A stretch of DNA of 64,000 nt from Hwanghaeella sp964350445 (GTDB taxonomy: Bacteria > Pseudomonadota > Alphaproteobacteria > UBA8366 > Aestuariispiraceae), in NCBI GenBank assembly GCA_964350445.1, contig CAYGKA010000005.1, positions 62,001 to 126,000 on the forward strand, read 5' to 3'. The notes below the pieces were generated by a model. The model did no database searches. It was not told the DNA's origin and saw only the letters and a program-made list of their open reading frames with translations. Positions 8,358-18,356 of this stretch are shown in pieces. The translations under genes and the position numbers were made by a program. The stretch's first letter is position 1. Each line of letters begins with the position of its first letter.

Positions 8358-8367
8358 TTTCCCCGCA

Positions 8368-9891
8368 ATGGATTTTGCAACCATAGCAGCGGGGCTTGGG
8401 GATGCTTTGACACCCCTCAATTTGCTGTTTGTCATCGTGGGGGTCGCCGGCGGCCAGCTGGTTGGCGCGCTTCCGGGCATCGGGCCGGTGATGGCCATTG
8501 CGATCGCTATCCCTTTCACCTTCGTGCTGGATCCATTGCCGGCGATCGCATTCCTGATCGGCGTGATGAAAGGCGGTCTTTACGGCGGGGCGATACCGGC
8601 CATCCTGGTCAATACACCGGGAACGCCGGACGCGGCGGCAACCGCCTTGGACGGGCACCCGTTGGCCGCGCAGGGAAAGCCCTTGAAGGCTACGAAGATG
8701 GCGCTGTTCGCGTCCGTTACGGGTGATACGTTCAGCGACATCGTACTGATCACCATCTCCGCGCCTCTCGCCATCTTGGCTTTGAAGATGGGGCCGGTGG
8801 AGACCTTGGCGCTCATCGTGCTTGCCTTTGCCGTTATGGCAGGGTTGGTCGGTTCGTCGCTGGTCAAGGGTCTGGTCGCCGCTGTATTCGGCTTGTTATG
8901 CGCGACGGTCGGCCTCGATCCGGAACATGGGACACCCCGTTTCTATTTCGGGCAATTCGAGTTGTTCGATGGTTTGCCGTTGGTTTCCGTCGCAATCGGC
9001 ACCTTGGCGGTATCGGAGATTTTTCGTCGGCTGGCGCGCATGTCGACATCAATCCAAGCCGCGATTGAAATCCCTGAGACGGCCTCACCGGACGACAGGC
9101 GGGTAAGTTGGGCAGAATACTGGCAATGCCGCTTCACGATGGCCCGCGGCGCGGTAATCGGAACCGTCCTCGGCGCCATTCCCGGTATCGGCTCCACGGC
9201 CGCAGCCTTTATGAGTTACGCCTCCGCCCGCGAGGCATCGAGCGACCCGGACAGTTTTGGGAAAGGGAACATCCACGGTATCGCCGCAACGGAATCCGCA
9301 AATAGCGCGGTTATGGGGGCTAACCTTATTCCCCTGCTGGCGATCGGCATTCCGGGCAGTGTTTCAGCGGCGCTTCTGATCTCTGCCTTCAAGATACACG
9401 GAATCCAGCCGGGCCCGTTGATGTTCGAGCAGCAAGCAAGACTGATCTATGGTCTCTTCGGCGCGATGATCATGGCCAATTTTTGCAACCTCGTGATTGG
9501 GCAGGCCAGCCTGCGCATCTGGTCGCGGGTTGTGGCGGCGCCGGAAAGTTTGATCTTTTCGGTCTCCCTTGTCCTGTGTATCGCTGGGGTCTACATGGCC
9601 AGCGGTGGTATGTTTGGTGTAACGGTCATGCTGATTTTCGGGGTCTTGGGATATGCGATGACCTCCCTTGGTTATCCCGCCGTGGTTTTCTTGATCGCGT
9701 TTTTCCTGGGCGGGCAGTTCGAGCAATCCCTGTCACAGTCCCTGGTTATTCTGAACGGTGATATGACGGCGCTGATCGATTTTCCGTTTGCTCTTGCCCT
9801 TCTCGCGTTGAGCATATTCACAGTATGGTGGTTGCTCCGACGGCGCGGCAGGCGGCGGGATGCTCTCCCGAAAACCAAGGAAAATGCGTGA
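8368..9891 (+). CDS. tctA: Tripartite tricarboxylate transporter large permease TctA
   Basis: A protein of about 507 residues with 10-12 predicted membrane segments. It shows the TctA family motifs near the N-terminus (GALPGIGPVMAIAIAIPFTF and KGGLYGGAIPAILVNTPGTP) and the repeated PGIGSTAAAF motif in the second half. The ATG at 8368, 10 bases after tctB, gives the family N-terminus; a longer in-frame form would overlap tctB with no similarity. It uses the sodium or proton gradient to import the substrate bound by TctC. Confidence 0.9.
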   Translation: MDFATIAAGLGDALTPLNLLFVIVGVAGGQLVGALPGIGPVMAIAIAIPFTFVLDPLPAIAFLIGVMKGGLYGGAIPAILVNTPGTPDAAATALDGHPLAAQGKPLKATKMALFASVTGDTFSDIVLITISAPLAILALKMGPVETLALIVLAFAVMAGLVGSSLVKGLVAAVFGLLCATVGLDPEHGTPRFYFGQFELFDGLPLVSVAIGTLAVSEIFRRLARMSTSIQAAIEIPETASPDDRRVSWAEYWQCRFTMARGAVIGTVLGAIPGIGSTAAAFMSYASAREASSDPDSFGKGNIHGIAATESANSAVMGANLIPLLAIGIPGSVSAALLISAFKIHGIQPGPLMFEQQARLIYGLFGAMIMANFCNLVIGQASLRIWSRVVAAPESLIFSVSLVLCIAGVYMASGGMFGVTVMLIFGVLGYAMTSLGYPAVVFLIAFFLGGQFEQSLSQSLVILNGDMTALIDFPFALALLALSIFTVWWLLRRRGRRRDALPKTKENA

Positions 9892-9940
9892 TGAGGTTCT
9901 CGGTCTATTCGGTGGTGCAATTGGATAAGGCAGGGGCGAG

Positions 9941-10834
9941 GTGACCGAACACAGAATTCAGGCGGGGGTTCTTGAGGTTGCTTACCGGGAGGTCGGGCCG
10001 GGGGAGGGATGGCCGTGCATTCTGGGCCATGGATTTCCCTATGACGTTCACGCCTATGATGAAACGGCCGAAATCCTGGCGAAGGAAGGGGCGCGTGTGA
10101 TCGTGCCCTATCTGCGCGGATACGGCCCTACTCGGTTTTTATCCGATGATACGCCGCGCTCCGGCGAGCAGGCGGCCTTGGGCGCCGACCTTTTGGCCTT
10201 CATGGACGCGCTTGAAATCAACCGGGCCGTGCTTGGCGGATACGATTGGGGCGGCAGAGCAGCCTGTATCGTTTCGGCCCTCTGGCCAAATCGTGTCCAG
10301 GGGCTCGTCTCCGGCAATTCGTACAATATACAGAATATTGCACAATCGTGGGAGCCGGCTCCGGCGGCCGAGGAAGCGACATTCTGGTATCAGTACTACT
10401 TTCATTCAGAGCGCGGTCGACGCGGGCTTGAACGCGACCGGCGAGACATTACCCGTCTGTTGTGGAAAATGTGGTCGCCGACCTGGGGCTTTGATACGGA
10501 AGTTTTTGAACGGTCGGCCGTATCCTTCGACAATCCGGATTTTGTCGATGTGGTGATCCACTCATACCGTCATCGATTCGGGTTGGTGCCCGGCGACCCC
10601 GCGGTCGCTCATATCGAAACGCAACTGGTTGCACAGCCGCCGATTTCCGTTCCGACAATATCCATCGATGGTGATGTGGATGGCGTCAATGCAGGGACAT
10701 CCGGCCACGGTCATAAATTCACTGGTCCGCATGAACATCGGGTTTTCAGCCAGGCCGGCCATAACCTGCCGCAAGAACGCCCGGACGATTGGGCCCGCGC
10801 TGTTTTGGATGTGCGCGACATGGCGCCGGTTTAG
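9941..10834 (+). CDS. Alpha/beta-fold hydrolase with Asp nucleophile (epoxide-hydrolase/haloalkane-dehalogenase-like)
   Basis: This 297-residue enzyme has the alpha/beta hydrolase layout: oxyanion HGFP-like motif near residue 30, nucleophile elbow G-Y-D-W-G-G with D102, and a catalytic histidine near 274 (QAGHNLPQE). An aspartate at the elbow is typical of epoxide hydrolases and haloalkane dehalogenases rather than esterases. It starts with GTG 50 bases after tctA and probably belongs to the same transcript, suggesting that it works on the imported compound or a metabolite of it. The exact reaction is not known. Confidence 0.65.
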   Translation: MTEHRIQAGVLEVAYREVGPGEGWPCILGHGFPYDVHAYDETAEILAKEGARVIVPYLRGYGPTRFLSDDTPRSGEQAALGADLLAFMDALEINRAVLGGYDWGGRAACIVSALWPNRVQGLVSGNSYNIQNIAQSWEPAPAAEEATFWYQYYFHSERGRRGLERDRRDITRLLWKMWSPTWGFDTEVFERSAVSFDNPDFVDVVIHSYRHRFGLVPGDPAVAHIETQLVAQPPISVPTISIDGDVDGVNAGTSGHGHKFTGPHEHRVFSQAGHNLPQERPDDWARAVLDVRDMAPV

Positions 10835-11007
10835 TGTCCTGGCTCGACAACCGCAAACCGTTTCCTTTAAGCCTGCTCTTGCACGATCGGCGATGCTGCG
10901 ATGCAAAAAAGCCGGGTTATTGGCGGGGTAGCGACTTGCCAAGCGCAGGGTATTTGTGACCTCATGTTGGCCGAGTGTTCAGTAACGGACCAAGAAGCAG
11001 GGGGCAA

Positions 11008-12474
11008 ATGAGCGCTTTCGCTCAATACGAAAATTACGATGCCATGGGTTTGGCCGGGTTGGTTTCGACAGGCGAGGTTTCGCCGAGCGAGTTGCTCGAC
11101 GCCGCTCTGGAACGCGCGACTGCGCTGAATCCAAAGCTGAATGCCTTGACCATGCTGCGAGAGGAAAGGGCGCGGGAGAATATTGCCCGGGGCCTGCCCT
11201 ACGGGCCGTTGCGCGGCGTGCCGTTCCTGCTGAAGGATCTTGGGGCCGAAGCCGTTGGGTTTCCGGGCCACAACGGGTCGATGATGCTCAGCGACACCCA
11301 GTATTCCAGCAATTCCTCACTGGTCGACCGGCTGTTCAAGGCCGGGGTCGTGATATTCGGCCGAACGACCGCACCGGAAGGCGGGGTCGGCGCCGCGACG
11401 GAAGCCGCGGTCTACGGTGGGCCGACACGGAACCCTTGGAACCTGGATCGCACGCCGGGCGGATCGTCGGGCGGGTCCGGCGCGGCCGTTGCCGCGGGGA
11501 TTGTTCCGGCGGCTCATGGGTCGGATGGCGGTGGGTCCGTGCGGATCCCGGCCGCGTCCTGCGGGTTGTTCGGATTCAAACCGACCCGTGCGCGTTTGCC
11601 GGACGGCCCTCACGCCGGCGAAGGCTGGGCCGGCATGGCGATCGAGGGGTACCTGACCCGATCGGTGCGCGATACGGCGGTCTTATTGGATGTCACGCAA
11701 GGAACCGATCTGGGCGCGCCCTATGTCGCGCCCCCGCTGCGGGAAAGTTTCTTCGCCGCCGCCAAGGCGACTTCGCGGCCGCTTCGTATCGCCTTCGCGA
11801 CCACGACATTGACGGGAGATCCGATCGACCCGGAATGCAAGAAGGCGGTCCTGGCGACGGTAAAGCTACTGCAAGACATGGGTCATGATGTGGAAGAGGC
11901 CCTTCCGAAAGCCGATACGATCGGTATGATGAAGGCCTGGACGGCCATCGTGGCCTGCGGCACCGCGCTTTGGGTGCGCCAGGTGCTGGCCCGGAAAGGC
12001 CGTGAACTGCAGCAGGGCGACCTGGAACCGGTGGCGATGGACGCATGCCGCTATGCCAAGTCCATATCGGGGGATCAGTACCTGGAAGCGGTCGAGAAGG
12101 TCCATGCCTATGGCCGTGAAATGGCAGCGTTCTTTGCCGGCTACGACGCGTTGGTCACTGCGACGCTGGCGGAACCGCCGGCGCAGATAGGGCGGTTCAA
12201 CCACAGCCGCGAGAGCTATGTCGATTACCGGTTGGGGGAGAACGGGATATTCGCCTATTCGCCCTTCACGGCGGCTTTTAACGCAACCGGACAACCCGCC
12301 GCTTCGGTGCCGATGCATTGGACCGACGACGGGCTGCCGGTCGGAGTTCATCTTGCCACACCTTTCGGTGAGGACGAGATGCTGATGACACTCTGCGCGG
12401 ATCTGGAAAGGGCGAATCCATGGTTCGGCCACCGACCGCCGGTCTGTTTTGCAAGTTTAATGGAAAAAGGATAG
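11008..12474 (+). CDS. Amidase-signature family amidase
   Basis: This enzyme of about 488 residues has the full amidase-signature triad: K76 (LLKDLG), cis-Ser S153 in GGSSGGSGAA and nucleophile S177 in GSDGGGSVRIPA. Such enzymes hydrolyse amides to carboxylate and ammonia or amine. The ATG at 11008 follows GCAGGGGG; an in-frame GTG at 10975 is less likely. It ends 10 bases before the ATPase gene of a polyamine-type ABC transporter, so the amidase probably acts on the compound imported by that system. Confidence 0.85.
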   Translation: MSAFAQYENYDAMGLAGLVSTGEVSPSELLDAALERATALNPKLNALTMLREERARENIARGLPYGPLRGVPFLLKDLGAEAVGFPGHNGSMMLSDTQYSSNSSLVDRLFKAGVVIFGRTTAPEGGVGAATEAAVYGGPTRNPWNLDRTPGGSSGGSGAAVAAGIVPAAHGSDGGGSVRIPAASCGLFGFKPTRARLPDGPHAGEGWAGMAIEGYLTRSVRDTAVLLDVTQGTDLGAPYVAPPLRESFFAAAKATSRPLRIAFATTTLTGDPIDPECKKAVLATVKLLQDMGHDVEEALPKADTIGMMKAWTAIVACGTALWVRQVLARKGRELQQGDLEPVAMDACRYAKSISGDQYLEAVEKVHAYGREMAAFFAGYDALVTATLAEPPAQIGRFNHSRESYVDYRLGENGIFAYSPFTAAFNATGQPAASVPMHWTDDGLPVGVHLATPFGEDEMLMTLCADLERANPWFGHRPPVCFASLMEKG

Positions 12475-12484
12475 GGGGGGTTCC

Positions 12485-13573
12485 GTGTCCGATGAAGTCG
12501 CCGTAAGGGCCGAACGCGTTTCAAAAGTTTTCGGATCTCCCGGGAACGAGCTAAGAGCCCTGGATGATGTTACGGTCGACATTCGCCGGAACGAGTTCTT
12601 CACTCTCCTGGGCCCATCGGGCTGCGGAAAGACGACGCTTCTGCGCCTGATCGCCGGGTTTGAGACGCCGTCCTCCGGCGCCATCCTTTTGAACGGGCAA
12701 GACATTACGATCGACCCGCCCTTCAAGCGCCCGATCAATACCGTTTTCCAGAGCTACGCCCTGTTCCCCCACCTGACGGTCGCCCAGAATGTCGGCTTCG
12801 GCCTGGAAATGATGGGACGCGCCAAGACCGAAATCGACGATACGGTCGATAAGATGCTCGACCTTGTGCAGATGGAGGCGATGCGCAATCGCCTTCCGAC
12901 GCAGCTTTCCGGCGGTCAGCAGCAGCGTGTCGCGCTGGCCCGTGCCCTGGCGCCGCAACCGTCGGTCCTGCTTCTGGACGAACCGTTATCCGCGCTCGAC
13001 CTGAAACTCCGCAAGCAGATGCAGATCGAATTGAAGCGGATGCAGATGGAAACCGGCATTACTTTCATCTTCGTGACCCATGATCAGGAAGAAGCGCTCA
13101 CCATGTCCGACCGGATCGGGGTGATGAGCGCGGGGAACATCCTGCAAATCGGCAGCCCGAGGGATATCTACAACAGCCCGCAAAATAGATTTGTCGCGAG
13201 TTTCATCGGAGAGTCGAACTTTCTGGGAGGTGCGTCTTCCGGCGACGGCAAGACACGCAAAGTCGTCCTTACCGACGGCCATGCCTTCGAGGCGGAGGTC
13301 GCCGACGAGAATTTTGCGAATGGCAAAGTCACGGTCGCCGTACGGCCCGAATTCATTCAGGTCGTTCCGGCCGGCACGGATGGGGCTGTGGCCGCGACCG
13401 TGACCAATATCGTCTATTTCGGCACCGATATGCATTCCTACATGAAGCTGGACAGCGGCACCGAAGTCGTCGCGCGGGTTTCCGCCGATGCGGACCGCGG
13501 CGGCGCGCTGGAAGCAGGCGCGAAAGTCGGCCTTACCTTTGCGCCCGGCGGTCTGCGCATCGTGGGGGATTGA
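12485..13573 (+). CDS. potA: Spermidine/putrescine-type ABC transporter ATP-binding protein
   Basis: A 362-residue ABC ATPase with Walker A GPSGCGKTT (43-51), signature LSGGQQQR (141-148), Walker B LLLDEP (161-166) and switch H199 (VTHD). The C-terminal region (about 240-360) is a TOBE domain as in PotA. It energises uptake by the two permeases encoded next. A GTG start follows AGGGGGGG. Order A-B-C-D in one operon is typical for polyamine or related cation transporters; the true ligand is unknown. Confidence 0.9.
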   Translation: MSDEVAVRAERVSKVFGSPGNELRALDDVTVDIRRNEFFTLLGPSGCGKTTLLRLIAGFETPSSGAILLNGQDITIDPPFKRPINTVFQSYALFPHLTVAQNVGFGLEMMGRAKTEIDDTVDKMLDLVQMEAMRNRLPTQLSGGQQQRVALARALAPQPSVLLLDEPLSALDLKLRKQMQIELKRMQMETGITFIFVTHDQEEALTMSDRIGVMSAGNILQIGSPRDIYNSPQNRFVASFIGESNFLGGASSGDGKTRKVVLTDGHAFEAEVADENFANGKVTVAVRPEFIQVVPAGTDGAVAATVTNIVYFGTDMHSYMKLDSGTEVVARVSADADRGGALEAGAKVGLTFAPGGLRIVGD

Positions 13574-13576
13574 TCG

Positions 13577-14551
13577 ATGAGCGACACCCCAACCACCGAT
13601 GCGGCCCTTTCCAACGCTTCCGGAACCAATGCGCGCCAATTGAGTGCGCTTGAGGTCCGGGCGGAGAGGGAGCGGGTGAAGCGAAACTGGCTTCTGTCGA
13701 TGCCCGCGATGATCTTGCTGTTGCTCGGGGCCAGCGGCCCGCTGCTGATCGTTCTTGTCTACTCCTTCATGGCGCCGGGCGACTATAGCGGTGTCGTCTG
13801 GACGCCGACGTTCAAAGCCTGGTTCCAGATCTTCTTTGCGGTCGATATCTTCGACGATACGGTCGGGCTGGCCGATGCGCATTTGACGATTTTCGGGCGG
13901 TCGGTCCGTTTGTCGCTGATCACCACATTCCTAACCCTGATCATCGGCCTGCCGACAGCCTATTTCATCGCAACACGGCCGGGCCGCCAAAGAACGCTGT
14001 GGCTGTTCCTGATAACCATTCCGTTCTGGACGAACCTGCTGATCCGGACCTTCGCGATCCTCGAGGTTATCCGGAACGAAGGGCTGCTCAACAACCTGTT
14101 GCGTTGGCTTGGCGTCATCGATGAACCGATCCAAATACTCTATACTGACACGGCGGTCCTGATCGGCATGGCCTATGTCTACCTGCCGCTGATGGTCCTG
14201 CCACTCTATGCCGCGATCGACCGATTGGATTTCCGTTTGGTCGAGGCAGGCTACGATCTGTATGCCAATCGATGGCAGGTCCTGCGGCGGGTCATCCTGC
14301 CGATCATCAAGCCGGGGATCATCGCCGGATCGATCCTCGTTTTCGTACCGTCTCTGGGCGCCTATGTGACGCCGCGTGTTCTGGGCGGCGGCAAGCATAT
14401 GATGATTGGGAACTTCATTGAATTACAGTTCGGGCAGGGACGAAACTGGCCCTTGGGCTCGTCGCTCTCGATGCTGCTGCTGGTGATCGTCGCGGTTGCG
14501 CTGATCTTCTATGTCCGCGCCGCAAACCGGGGATCCAGCAATGAGCAGTAA
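13577..14551 (+). CDS. potB: Polyamine-type ABC transporter permease (PotB/PotH)
   Basis: A 324-residue inner-membrane permease with six predicted membrane segments. It carries the cytoplasmic EAA loop in the second half (VEAGYDLYANRWQVLRRVILP), which docks on the ATPase. It has the insertion between the first two segments usual for PotB/PotH. It begins three bases after potA and overlaps potC by 11 bases. Confidence 0.9.
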   Translation: MSDTPTTDAALSNASGTNARQLSALEVRAERERVKRNWLLSMPAMILLLLGASGPLLIVLVYSFMAPGDYSGVVWTPTFKAWFQIFFAVDIFDDTVGLADAHLTIFGRSVRLSLITTFLTLIIGLPTAYFIATRPGRQRTLWLFLITIPFWTNLLIRTFAILEVIRNEGLLNNLLRWLGVIDEPIQILYTDTAVLIGMAYVYLPLMVLPLYAAIDRLDFRLVEAGYDLYANRWQVLRRVILPIIKPGIIAGSILVFVPSLGAYVTPRVLGGGKHMMIGNFIELQFGQGRNWPLGSSLSMLLLVIVAVALIFYVRAANRGSSNEQ

Positions 14552-15365
14552 ATCCGCCAAGCCCTTCAGCATCAAGCATCTGCCGGGTTTCACCGCCATC
14601 GCGCTGCTGTGTTTCGTGCTGCTTTATGCACCGATCATCACCATGGTGGTCTATTCGTTCAATTCCGGGCAGTCGGTCGCCTTGTTCGAGGGATTTTCGG
14701 TCTCCTGGTATTTCGAAGCCGCCAAGAACGAACTGGTGCAGGAAGCGGCGCTACGGTCGTTGATCATTGCGGCCTGCGCGTCGGGCATTGCGACAGTGCT
14801 TGCGACAATGGCCGCGCTCGGCACCACGCGAACCAAGAATTATCCGGGGCGGACTTTCATTTATTTGATGATCAATCAGCCGCTGATGGTGCCCGAAGTC
14901 GTCACGGCGGTGGCGCTGCTTATATTCTTTGCTTCGATCAAGGTGGCGACCGGTTATTCCGGATTGGCCTATCTAATCCTGGCGCATGCGGCCTTCTGCG
15001 TGCCTTTCGCCTATCTGCCGATCCGGGCGCGGATGGAAGGGATGGATACGGCATTGGAAATCGCCGCCGCGGATCTTTACGCGACACCGTGGAAAACGTT
15101 CAGGCGGATAACTCTGCCCTTGGTCGCGCCGGGGATCGCGGCGGGCGCCATGCTGGCCTTCGTGATCTCGCTGGACGACGTTATCATCACGGAATTCGTG
15201 AAATCGGCCGGTCAAGATACCTTACCCACATACATGCTGGGACAGTTGCGACGCGCGGTTACGCCGGAGGTCAACGCGATCTCCACAGCGTTGCTCGCGG
15301 TCACGGTCATACTGCTGACGGCTTTCTTCCTATTGTCCGGAAGGAACTCGCCGGCAGGCAAGTAA
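14541..15365 (+). CDS. potC: Polyamine-type ABC transporter permease (PotC/PotI)
   Basis: A protein of about 274 residues, six membrane segments and an EAA loop (EIAAADLYATPWKTFRRITLP). It is the second permease of the heterodimer. I chose ATG 14541, inside the end of potB, because the protein then begins at the usual family position; an upstream in-frame start at 14511 adds ten residues without similarity. Confidence 0.9.
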   Translation: MSSKSAKPFSIKHLPGFTAIALLCFVLLYAPIITMVVYSFNSGQSVALFEGFSVSWYFEAAKNELVQEAALRSLIIAACASGIATVLATMAALGTTRTKNYPGRTFIYLMINQPLMVPEVVTAVALLIFFASIKVATGYSGLAYLILAHAAFCVPFAYLPIRARMEGMDTALEIAAADLYATPWKTFRRITLPLVAPGIAAGAMLAFVISLDDVIITEFVKSAGQDTLPTYMLGQLRRAVTPEVNAISTALLAVTVILLTAFFLLSGRNSPAGK

Positions 15366-15398
15366 GTGCGTTGTTAATAACCAAAGGGAGTCTAAACC

Positions 15399-16430
15399 AT
15401 GCGCTCGAAACTTTTTGCATTGTCGGCAGCGGCGCTGCTGGTGGCTGCGTCCCCGGCACTCGCCGAGGGCGAATTGAACATCTACAACTGGGGAAACTAT
15501 ACCAGCCCCGACCTGATCAAGAAGTTCGAGGAGACCTATGACGTCCAGGTCACCATCACGGACTACGATTCCAACACAACCGCGTTGGCCAAGGTCGAAG
15601 CGGGCGGTCATGGGTTCGACATCGTCGTCCCGACGAACAGCTACGTGCCGGTCTATATCGAAAAAGGCCTGCTGCTGGAAGCCCGTCCCGATCAGATGGA
15701 AAACTACAAGAACGTTTCGGAACAGTGGAAGAACGTGACCTGGGACAAGGGCCGTCATTATACCGTGCCGTGGCAATGGGGCACGACCGGTGTTGCCGTG
15801 AACAAGTCCGTCTATTCCGGGGACATCAACACGTCCGCCATTTTCTTGGATCCGCCGGATGAACTGGTGGGCAAGGTTAACGTCGTTCCGGAAATGAGCG
15901 ACATCATCGCCTTGGCAATTTTCTATGCCGGCGGCGAGGCCTGCACCGAGGACAAGACGGTTCTTCGGAAGGTCCGCGATATGTTGGTCGAAGCGAAGCC
16001 GAAATGGCTGTCCATGGACTATGGCACGACCGACAAACTTTCGAGCGGCGAATATGTGGCGACCGTCAATTGGAACGGTTCCACCTTCCGCGCGCGCTTG
16101 AACAATCCGGACGTCGCTTACGGCTATCCGAAGGAAGGCTATCCGTTGTGGATGGATTCCGTCGGAATCCTGAAGGACGCCAAGAACGTCGAAAACGCGA
16201 AGCTGTTCCTGAACTTCATCATGGACCCGGAGAACGCGGCGATGATCTCCGCCTTCGCCCGGTATGCGAACGGCATCGACGGGTCGGAAGCCTTCATGCC
16301 GGAAGACATGAAGACGGCACCGGAAATTGTCGCACCGAAAGAGTTGGTGGCCGCGGGTCAATTCATCCCGACCTGCTCGCCGTCGGCACGCGATCTCTAT
16401 ACCGCGATCTGGACGGAACTGCAGAAATAG
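15399..16430 (+). CDS. potD: Polyamine-type ABC transporter substrate-binding protein (PotD/PotF)
   Basis: A 343-residue periplasmic protein with a clear signal peptide ending in PALA-EG. The mature start ELNIYNWGNYTSPDLIKKFE is diagnostic of the PotD/PotF family. Conserved acidic and aromatic residues later in the chain would bind amine groups. AAAGGGAG precedes the ATG. It is the last gene of the amidase-potABCD unit and is followed by a strong terminator. Confidence 0.9.
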   Translation: MRSKLFALSAAALLVAASPALAEGELNIYNWGNYTSPDLIKKFEETYDVQVTITDYDSNTTALAKVEAGGHGFDIVVPTNSYVPVYIEKGLLLEARPDQMENYKNVSEQWKNVTWDKGRHYTVPWQWGTTGVAVNKSVYSGDINTSAIFLDPPDELVGKVNVVPEMSDIIALAIFYAGGEACTEDKTVLRKVRDMLVEAKPKWLSMDYGTTDKLSSGEYVATVNWNGSTFRARLNNPDVAYGYPKEGYPLWMDSVGILKDAKNVENAKLFLNFIMDPENAAMISAFARYANGIDGSEAFMPEDMKTAPEIVAPKELVAAGQFIPTCSPSARDLYTAIWTELQK

Positions 16431-16450
16431 TTCTCTGCGGATGCGAATGG

Positions 16451-16478
16451 AAAGGGCGGCCTTTGGGCCGCCCTTTTT
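16451..16478 (+). terminator. Rho-independent terminator of the pot operon
   Basis: A perfect 11-bp stem (AAAGGGCGGCC / GGCCGCCCTTT) with a TTTG loop runs into a T stretch, 20 bases after the potD stop. It ends the rightward operon and separates it from the convergent TRAP operon. Confidence 0.85.
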
Positions 16479-16500
16479 CGTTGGGGAAGAACCGGGGCCG

Positions 16501-17787
16501 CTACCGCCCGAAACCCGCCGTGTAGGGAAGCCAGGTCGCGATCTCGGGCACAGCCAACAGGATGGCCAGGCCGAAAAGCATCAAGCCGACATAAGGCGCA
16601 GCACCACGAACGACCTCGATCAGCGGGGCGTCGGTGATCCCCTTGATGACGAACAGGTTCATGCCGACAGGCGGCGTGATCATCGCCAATTCCAAATTTA
16701 TCATCAGCAAAATGCCATACCACACCAGATCAATGTCGAGGGCGATCATCGTCGGCAGCAGGATCGGCGTGGTGATCAGGATGATCGCGATGGCTTCGAA
16801 AAACATACCCATCACGAAAATTAGACCCATCACGATCAGTAGGAACGCGTAGGGTCCCAGCCCCATGCTGGCGACGGCCTCGGTGACGCCGTAGGGAAGG
16901 CGGATGATCGTGATCGCGTGCCCGAACATCGCGGCGGCCGCGATGATCATGAAGACCATCATAGAGGTCCGCATGCTCTTGTAGGCGCAGGTATAGAGAT
17001 CGCCGAGTGACAGTTTTCCATAGGCGAACCGCGCGACCAGAATGGCGTAGAGCGACCCGGCGGCGGCGGCCTCCGACGCGGTGAATACCCCGAAATAGAT
17101 CCCGCCCATCACGACCGGCGGCGCCATGACGGCCCAGAAAGACCGTCCGAACGCGGAGGAGACCTTGCTCCATCCAGCCCAATCCGGCGCCGACAGGTCC
17201 GACCGCGTCTTCGCTTGCAGGATGCAGAAAGCCGAGAAGAGCATCGCCATCAAAAGGCCGGGGACGATCCCGGCCAGGAAAAGCGCGCCGATGGAAACTT
17301 CGGAGACGATCGCATAAAGGATCATCGGTCCGGATGGGGGAATGAGGATGCCCAATGTGCCACCCGCCGCGATCACGCCAAGCGCGCTGCGTTCGGGATA
17401 ACCAAACCGCTTCATCTGGGGAATGGCGCTCGAACCGATGCTGAGCGCCGTTGCGACGGAGGAGCCGGAGATTGCGGCGAAGATCGTACAGGACAGCACC
17501 GTTGCGACGCCCAACCCGCCTTTCACATGACCGACCAGGGTGTGAGCCAAGTCGTAAAGATCGTCTATCACTCTCGCGTGGATCATGACCTGCGCCATGA
17601 AAACGAAAAGCGGGATGGTCGTCAGTATGGACCGGTCCAGATGGGCGAAGACAGTGTCGGCGACGCTGGAAATACTGCCTTCGAAGATAAGCAAAATTGT
17701 CGTTGCCGCGATGCCGAGCGCCGCAAACACAGGCATGCCTGACAGCAGCAACAGGACCAATCCGGCAAAAACCAGGAACATCAACAT
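16501..17787 (-). CDS. dctM: TRAP transporter large permease
   Basis: This 428-residue protein has 12 or so membrane segments and belongs to the DctM (ion transporter) family. Family stretches include SGSSVATALSIGSSAIPQMKR and the LGILIPPSGPMILY motif. It forms the ion-coupled translocation unit with DctQ. It lies downstream of dctQ and dctP in a leftward operon that also contains HMG-CoA-lyase-like and CoA-transferase genes. Confidence 0.9.
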   Translation of the reverse strand: MLMFLVFAGLVLLLLSGMPVFAALGIAATTILLIFEGSISSVADTVFAHLDRSILTTIPLFVFMAQVMIHARVIDDLYDLAHTLVGHVKGGLGVATVLSCTIFAAISGSSVATALSIGSSAIPQMKRFGYPERSALGVIAAGGTLGILIPPSGPMILYAIVSEVSIGALFLAGIVPGLLMAMLFSAFCILQAKTRSDLSAPDWAGWSKVSSAFGRSFWAVMAPPVVMGGIYFGVFTASEAAAAGSLYAILVARFAYGKLSLGDLYTCAYKSMRTSMMVFMIIAAAAMFGHAITIIRLPYGVTEAVASMGLGPYAFLLIVMGLIFVMGMFFEAIAIILITTPILLPTMIALDIDLVWYGILLMINLELAMITPPVGMNLFVIKGITDAPLIEVVRGAAPYVGLMLFGLAILLAVPEIATWLPYTAGFGR

Positions 17788-17807
17788 CGTGCGTCTTGCC
17801 TTCCCGG

Positions 17808-18344
17808 TCAGCTTTGACGGGTATGGGGGCCGGTGAAACGGCCTATGAGTTTTTCAAGGGCGGCCAGGGCGAAAAGCGCCGCGCCGGCCAGGAGCGGCGA
17901 CTGCGGAATCCAGGTCGCTATCTCGATGGAGCCGGAGGAATAGGAACCGAAGGAATATGCGAAAGTGACGGCTTCCCAGGTGCTGGTGCCAAGCACTGCG
18001 GCGAATGCCAAGACGGAGAGGTCACTGATAATCGCCAGCACCAGCGCCGTTTTGCCCGATGCCTTGGAGGATAAAAGGTCGATCGCGATATGGTCATTGC
18101 GGCGATATGCTTCCGCCGCGCCGAACATCACCAGGGCGACCAGGACATATCCGATCATCTCATCCGCCCAAAGCAGAGGCGCATTCAAGACATATCTGTT
18201 GACCACCGCATAGACGGTGACGGCGAACGCGACGAGGATCAGCACCGTGCTGATGGCCCCGCCCAACCAAACGATCGGCGTCGTTATTTTTGCGATCGGG
18301 GAGGAAGCGGAAACCGCTTCCTCCCCTTCCGTTCCGATTTTCAC
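17808..18344 (-). CDS. dctQ: TRAP transporter small permease
   Basis: A 178-residue protein with four predicted membrane segments and the family motif NRYVLNAPLLWADEM. DctQ is an essential partner of DctM. The GTG start at 18344 lies 12 bases after the dctP stop, so translation is likely coupled. Confidence 0.85.
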   Translation of the reverse strand: MKIGTEGEEAVSASSPIAKITTPIVWLGGAISTVLILVAFAVTVYAVVNRYVLNAPLLWADEMIGYVLVALVMFGAAEAYRRNDHIAIDLLSSKASGKTALVLAIISDLSVLAFAAVLGTSTWEAVTFAYSFGSYSSGSIEIATWIPQSPLLAGAALFALAALEKLIGRFTGPHTRQS

Positions 18345-18356
18345 GAAGGGTGATCC

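Noticed and set aside
15330..16361. 343-codon minus-strand frame across potD
   Set aside because: It is antisense to an unmistakable PotD-family gene with no support of its own.
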